From the NCBI RefSeq assembly GCF_003429105.1, contig NZ_QVTD01000003.1:248001-312000 (forward strand): 64,000 bases of DNA, written 5' to 3'. The translations under genes and the position numbers were made by a program. The stretch's first letter is position 1; each line of letters starts with the position of its first letter. Source of the stretch: Peribacillus glennii (GTDB lineage: Bacteria > Bacillota > Bacilli > Bacillales > DSM-1321). The notes beneath the pieces are model-generated. The model saw nothing but the letters and a program-made list of their open reading frames with translations, searched no databases and was not told the origin of the DNA. Of the stretch, positions 60,210 to 64,000 are shown piece by piece.

Positions 60210-61256
60210 ATGGAGACTATAAGAAAAATTTTATTCAATCTAATAAAGGTCCGGGCTAGGATTTTTTTTCCTTTTTTTCTTATATACATAATCACTGCAG
60301 CTTTTATAGCCTTTTACTTGGAGCCGACAACGTTCGGCTCTCTTCTTACCTCTTTTTACTGGGTGCTTACAACACTTGCAACGATTGGTTTTGGTGATTA
60401 CGCACCTGTAACTGATGCCGGGAAAATCTTTACGATGTGCTTGTATATCACTGGCATCGGTCTAATAAGTGTTTTTATTGCAAAAATCGTGCAATTTGTT
60501 AATAATTTCGAAAAGCGCAGGGTTGGTGGAAAAATGGATTATACAGGCAAAGACCATGTCATCCTGATTGGATGGAGCAATAAATCGAAAATAGCAACCG
60601 AAGAAATTCTACAATCCGATGCAAATACGGACACTGTCATCATTAGCAACCTGGAAAAATCACCTTGGGATCATGACCGTGTTTTTTATGTGCGTGGAGA
60701 TGCAACAGACCATGCAACATTGATGCGCGCAAATTTGCCAAAAGCAAAAGGCGTTATCATTTTTGCAGACCAAATCACACAAGACCACAAAGACCCTTTG
60801 TTGGTAGACGGAAAAACACTGTTGGTCGCCACGGCCATCACTTCCATTGAGGAAGAAATGAATTTATCGATCCATGTAACAGCAGAAGTCCTTGACCAGC
60901 ACCATATCCGTTTATTTAAACATGTCAAAGTCGATGAATTTGTACCTACCCAGGAAATGATTTCACAGGCGGCAGTGAGTTCCCTGTTCCATCATGGCGT
61001 TACGCGAATGTATACGGAATTAATGAGCAAGCAATATGATGAAGGCATGCATGAAATACAACGGCGTCCAGAATGGAAAACGTACCGCGATGCCTTCATC
61101 GACCTTCTCGATAAAGGAGCTACGCTCGTAGCTGACCATAGCGACCTCCATATCAACAAAAAGCTGCATCATCCCATACCTGAAGATGCACAGCTGTTTG
61201 TCATTTGCGATAAAGAAACCTTAAAAAAATTGAATACAGACCATAACATAAAATAA
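60210..61256 (+). CDS. yugO: Two-TM potassium channel with RCK domain (YugO-like)
   Basis: 348 residues: TM1 about 20-37, pore loop with selectivity filter TIGFGD (58-63), TM2 about 73-93, then an RCK/TrkA-N domain (HVILIGWSNKSKIATEEIL) and a C-terminal lobe. The Rossmann glycines are reduced to G-x-S, as in YugO. It conducts K+; in B. subtilis YugO carries the electrical signalling of biofilms, which may matter given the polysaccharide operon here. Symbol by resemblance. Confidence 0.88.
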   Translation: METIRKILFNLIKVRARIFFPFFLIYIITAAFIAFYLEPTTFGSLLTSFYWVLTTLATIGFGDYAPVTDAGKIFTMCLYITGIGLISVFIAKIVQFVNNFEKRRVGGKMDYTGKDHVILIGWSNKSKIATEEILQSDANTDTVIISNLEKSPWDHDRVFYVRGDATDHATLMRANLPKAKGVIIFADQITQDHKDPLLVDGKTLLVATAITSIEEEMNLSIHVTAEVLDQHHIRLFKHVKVDEFVPTQEMISQAAVSSLFHHGVTRMYTELMSKQYDEGMHEIQRRPEWKTYRDAFIDLLDKGATLVADHSDLHINKKLHHPIPEDAQLFVICDKETLKKLNTDHNIK

Positions 61257-61319
61257 AATCAGAAATAACGCTTATGGGTATTTATTCCCACTTTTCAGCT
61301 ACATTAAGATTAACTCCAG

Positions 61320-61583
61320 AAGGAATTAGATGAAAAGGTCGAATCTAATGATAAAGGCTAGCATATTAATAAGTATCACCGTCAGCTTGATGCATATGCT
61401 TGTCAAAACGAAACCATTGGAGTGGATACAATGGAGCAGAAACCGGTTTATTATGATGGAAGCACAGAGCCCACCCACGTTGAAGGAAATGGAAGCGCAA
61501 ACAAGTCAATTAGTATCACACCCGAAATGCGTAAGAATATTGGCAGTAACCCCTACCAAATTGACTTTTTGAAGCAGAAGTAA
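61320..61583 (+). pseudogene. Small hydrophilic gene interrupted by TAG
   Basis: One frame reads KELDEKVESNDKG, TAG, HINKYHRQLDAYACQNETIG, VDTMEQKPVYYDGSTEPTHV, EGNGSANKSISITPEMRKNI and GSNPYQIDFLKQK to TAA. The composition is clearly coding-like and of the small Bacillus-protein type. The competing frame with an ATG at 61330 gives an implausible sequence. The start codon is not obvious, so the 5' end may also be lost. Confidence 0.5.
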
Positions 61584-61612
61584 AACCACCCGGCCAAAAA
61601 TTTAATTTTTTA

Positions 61613-61643
61613 GCCCCCAAATAGTAAGCTGGGGGCCATTTTT
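61613..61643. terminator. Bidirectional terminator
   Basis: GCCCCCA pairs with TGGGGGC over a 10-nt loop, then ATTTTTT on the plus strand, between convergent genes. Confidence 0.85.
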
Positions 61644-61651
61644 TGCACATT

Positions 61652-62578
61652 CTATTTCGCTTGCTTTATTCTTCCGGCACCCTGGGATGACGCATCCGGC
61701 TTTACACGCTTGGTCTTTTGCTTTCTTGAAGACAGATAGACTCCAGCGAAAATAATCAACAGACCGAGGATTACATTTGGCGTGATCGATTCACCAAGCA
61801 GAACATATCCCCATACCATAGCTGTACCCGGAATCAGATATGTCACAGAAGACGCTAACTCCGGACTGCCTTTTTTATTAATGTAGAAATAGATAAGTTG
61901 TCCAAGTCCGGAACCAAAGCAACCCAGCCCCACAATGGCAAAGATCACAAGAGGATCTATAATCTTTTCGATTTGGATTGGTTCTGTAAACAGCATCCCG
62001 GCTAAGCCGTTCACAGCACCCGTTAATAATGTAAAAGTCGTTATAACCAATACACCAGTATCAGAAAGAAAACGTTTCGTCAATTGACCTGCGAATCCGT
62101 AACAAATGGATGCCAGAAGCATGGTTCCGATTCCAATAAACTCCGTGCCAAAAAGTTCACCCACCTGGAAATCCATCAAAACCAAAATTCCAAAAAAACC
62201 GATTAGGATTCCCATCCATTGACGGGCAGTGAGCACAAATGAAAATATAATAAAGCCGATTAGGCCCGTCCAAATCGGAGTCGTTGCGTTGAGGATTGAC
62301 GCTGTATTGCTGTTGATTGCCGTTTCACTTAAAGGAATAAGCGCCCAAGCCAAGCCGCAATTAAAAATCCCAACAATAATCAATGCCTTCCAAGGTAATT
62401 TCCAATTTATTTCACTTCGCTTCCACCATAATACCGGAAGCAGCACCGCAACCCCGGCTAAACAGCGGAGAAACACAATTCCCCATACTCCCGCTACCGG
62501 AAGCAGCCATTTCATGAACACAAAAGATAAACCCCATATCAGACTTAGGCCGATCAAGGCAGCATACAATCGAACCAT
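61652..62578 (-). CDS. EamA-family (DMT) transporter
   Basis: 308 residues with ten membrane helices in two EamA repeats. It begins LYAALIGLSLIWGLSFVFMK, and ends with a basic tail SRKQKTKRVKPD. Repeat 2 shows YLIPGTAMVWGYVLLGESIT. It probably exports a metabolite or amino acid. Monocistronic. Confidence 0.92.
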   Translation of the reverse strand: MVRLYAALIGLSLIWGLSFVFMKWLLPVAGVWGIVFLRCLAGVAVLLPVLWWKRSEINWKLPWKALIIVGIFNCGLAWALIPLSETAINSNTASILNATTPIWTGLIGFIIFSFVLTARQWMGILIGFFGILVLMDFQVGELFGTEFIGIGTMLLASICYGFAGQLTKRFLSDTGVLVITTFTLLTGAVNGLAGMLFTEPIQIEKIIDPLVIFAIVGLGCFGSGLGQLIYFYINKKGSPELASSVTYLIPGTAMVWGYVLLGESITPNVILGLLIIFAGVYLSSRKQKTKRVKPDASSQGAGRIKQAK

Positions 62579-62901
62579 GATTACCCTCCTTTCTACTATC
62601 TTATTATGACAAACTTCACCAAGTATTTCATATGAAATCTAGCTTTTTCATTAATAAGAAAACTAATACCAACTTTAGAAATAATACTTGCGAATTTAGT
62701 TCTCTCATCAAAAAACGGACTGAAGTATTATATATACATAATATTATTATGCAATACTTTGTCTCTACATAAAAATGCTCTTTCTTATAATTAAAGTGAA
62801 GTCCCCTTTTATTTCAATCCAAATAATTGATTTTATTATCTCGATTCAGCTAATATTAAATCAAATATTCAGAATATAAAATAAATTATTGGGGTGATTG
62901 T
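62579..62901. other. AT-rich divergent intergenic region
   Basis: About 320 bp between divergent genes, expected to carry both promoters. I see no gene, hairpin or clear operator. Confidence 0.5.
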
Positions 62902-63879
62902 TTGTCAGCCAACAAATTTTCGAAAATAAAAGTTGCAGCTATCCAGCTCCAACCTGTTATTGGGGATGTAAATGCCAATCTGGCCGCATGTGAAAAATTA
63001 GCAAATGAAGCAGCTGGACGAGGTGCAAAATGGATCATCCTCCCGGAATTCTTTACGACAGGCATGGCTTTTGATGAACGGCTCATAAAAACAGCATTGC
63101 CAGAAGACGGGCCGGGATTGACTTTGTTGAAGAGTTTGTCTAAACGGCATAACGCAATTGTCGGCGGTTCGTTTCTATGCCGGGACGACGATGGACAAGT
63201 ACGCAACGCTTTCTTTCTTGCTTCCCCCCAGGGGATTCTGGGCCGCCATGATAAGGATTTGCCTACAATGTGGGAAAATTGTTACTACGTGGGCGGTAAA
63301 GATGATGGCACGATCAAAGTTTCCGATATGACTGTCGGTTCTGCATTGTGCTGGGAATTCATGAGGTCGCAGACCGCGCGTAGATTCCTGGGGAAGGTAG
63401 ATATGGTTGTTGGCGGCAGCTGCTGGTGGAGCGTTCCCGAATGGCTTCCCAAATCGGTGACAAGTAATTGGGAAACCGAAAACTCCCGGACAGCCCTTGA
63501 GTCCGTCAGTTCATTTGCCACTTTCGTAGGAACCCCGGTTGTCCATGCCTCCCACTGTGGAACCATCGAATGCGACATGCCTTGGATGCCATTAAAATAT
63601 CGCGGCTATTACGAGGCCGGTGCGATGATAGTAGATGCAGACGGAAACGTGTTATCCATCCGAAAACGTGAGGAGGGCCCGGGAATCGTCACTGCGGAAG
63701 TGGTTCCTGGGAGGATTGGCCCTAAGAATGAGATACCCAAACAATTTTGGCTCCATAAGCGTGGGCCGCTTCCCGCATTCGCCTGGATGTACCAACGCTG
63801 GCACGGTAAGCGGTGGTATGCAAAAAACATGGCCGGAAACCAACATACTTTACCGCCGAAACAGACTATTTCAGGATGA
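62902..63879 (+). CDS. Carbon-nitrogen hydrolase, second nitrilase-superfamily member
   Basis: 325 residues starting at TTG behind GGGGTGATTG. Triad: Glu in WIILPEFFTTGMAFD, Lys in GRHDKDLPTMWENCYYVGG and Cys in SALCWEFMRSQTARR. The environment differs from the nitrilase at 58964-59941, so it is more likely an amidase, N-carbamoylase or unclassified branch. The C-terminal 40 residues are Trp- and basic-rich (WMYQRWHGKRWYAKNM). A terminator follows. Confidence 0.88.
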   Translation: MSANKFSKIKVAAIQLQPVIGDVNANLAACEKLANEAAGRGAKWIILPEFFTTGMAFDERLIKTALPEDGPGLTLLKSLSKRHNAIVGGSFLCRDDDGQVRNAFFLASPQGILGRHDKDLPTMWENCYYVGGKDDGTIKVSDMTVGSALCWEFMRSQTARRFLGKVDMVVGGSCWWSVPEWLPKSVTSNWETENSRTALESVSSFATFVGTPVVHASHCGTIECDMPWMPLKYRGYYEAGAMIVDADGNVLSIRKREEGPGIVTAEVVPGRIGPKNEIPKQFWLHKRGPLPAFAWMYQRWHGKRWYAKNMAGNQHTLPPKQTISG

Positions 63880-63896
63880 ACGGATTGAAATAAAAT

Positions 63897-63936
63897 AGGG
63901 GATGTCCAGGTTCCGTATGGAGCCTAGATATCCCCT
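63897..63936 (+). terminator. Probable intrinsic terminator
   Basis: AGGGGAT...ATCCCCT stem with inner TC/GA and AGG/CCT pairs, then TTTGATTT, 17 bp past the stop. Confidence 0.75.
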
Positions 63937-64000
63937 TTGATTTGAAAACTTTTGTGACGTTTAAGATCTATACACTTTGAGGTATTTTGTCTTGATAATT

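Noticed and set aside
61330-61572. 80-codon frame starting at ATG 61330
   Set aside because: The alternative frame in the same strand has much better coding character (VYYDGSTEPTHVEGNG), so this frame is a shadow.

Overview
This window is a chromosomal segment of a low-GC, endospore-forming member of the Bacillaceae (Bacillus, Mesobacillus or Neobacillus type). The evidence is the strong GGAGG ribosome binding sites, a hut operon led by HutP, two RsbR-type STAS proteins, a pst-phoU operon, a YugO-like potassium channel and several small Bacillus-type proteins. I see no rRNA, tRNA, CRISPR array or prophage.

Layout. (1) 1-10410, minus strand: an exopolysaccharide or capsule operon. In transcription order it encodes a PHP-type tyrosine phosphatase, a sugar epimerase, a two-part GNAT/FemAB-like acyltransferase, a polysaccharide deacetylase, an undecaprenyl-phosphate sugar transferase, a fused chain-length/BY-kinase protein, a Wzx-like flippase, a Wzy-like polymerase and a GT4 glycosyltransferase cut by the window edge. 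(2) 10.4-14.3 kb: an accessory patch with an internally deleted IS3 element, a 580-residue protein containing 22 perfectly phased 21-residue repeats, and a signal-peptide-only mini-ORF. (3) 14.3-18.4 kb: NUDIX hydrolase, sulfite-oxidase-like enzyme, and a deacetylase/DedA/GT28 glycosyltransferase operon. (4) 18.6-23.1 kb: pstS-pstC-pstA-pstB-phoU for phosphate uptake, with a GC-rich tandem hairpin repeat between pstS and pstC. (5) 23.6-31.2 kb: hutP-hutH-hutU-hutI-hutG with a D-serine dehydratase gene as the last cistron and a structured leader between hutP and hutH. (6) 31-46 kb: mostly single genes, including two stressosome-like STAS proteins, DUF502 and DUF2254 membrane proteins, psiE, an SDR with a clear promoter and palindromic operator, lactate monooxygenase and glycerophosphodiesterase, plus an unusual number of decayed small genes. 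(7) 46-64 kb: a GPH sugar symporter with a cre site, a cold-shock gene, a ZIP transporter, a holin-like toxin candidate, an LPXTA-anchored acidic surface protein, a large glucosaminidase, an alcohol dehydrogenase, a YeeE/YedE transporter, two nitrilase-family enzymes, a K+ channel and an EamA transporter.

The most distinctive points are the 21-residue repeat protein beside the polysaccharide operon; a STAS protein whose two RsbR phosphorylation-site threonines are replaced by Asp and Glu while a second paralogue 6 kb away keeps both; a 38-bp coding fragment repeated in the hut leader and in a decayed region at 37.4 kb; hairpin repeats in the pst operon; and at least five small genes broken by stops or frameshifts.
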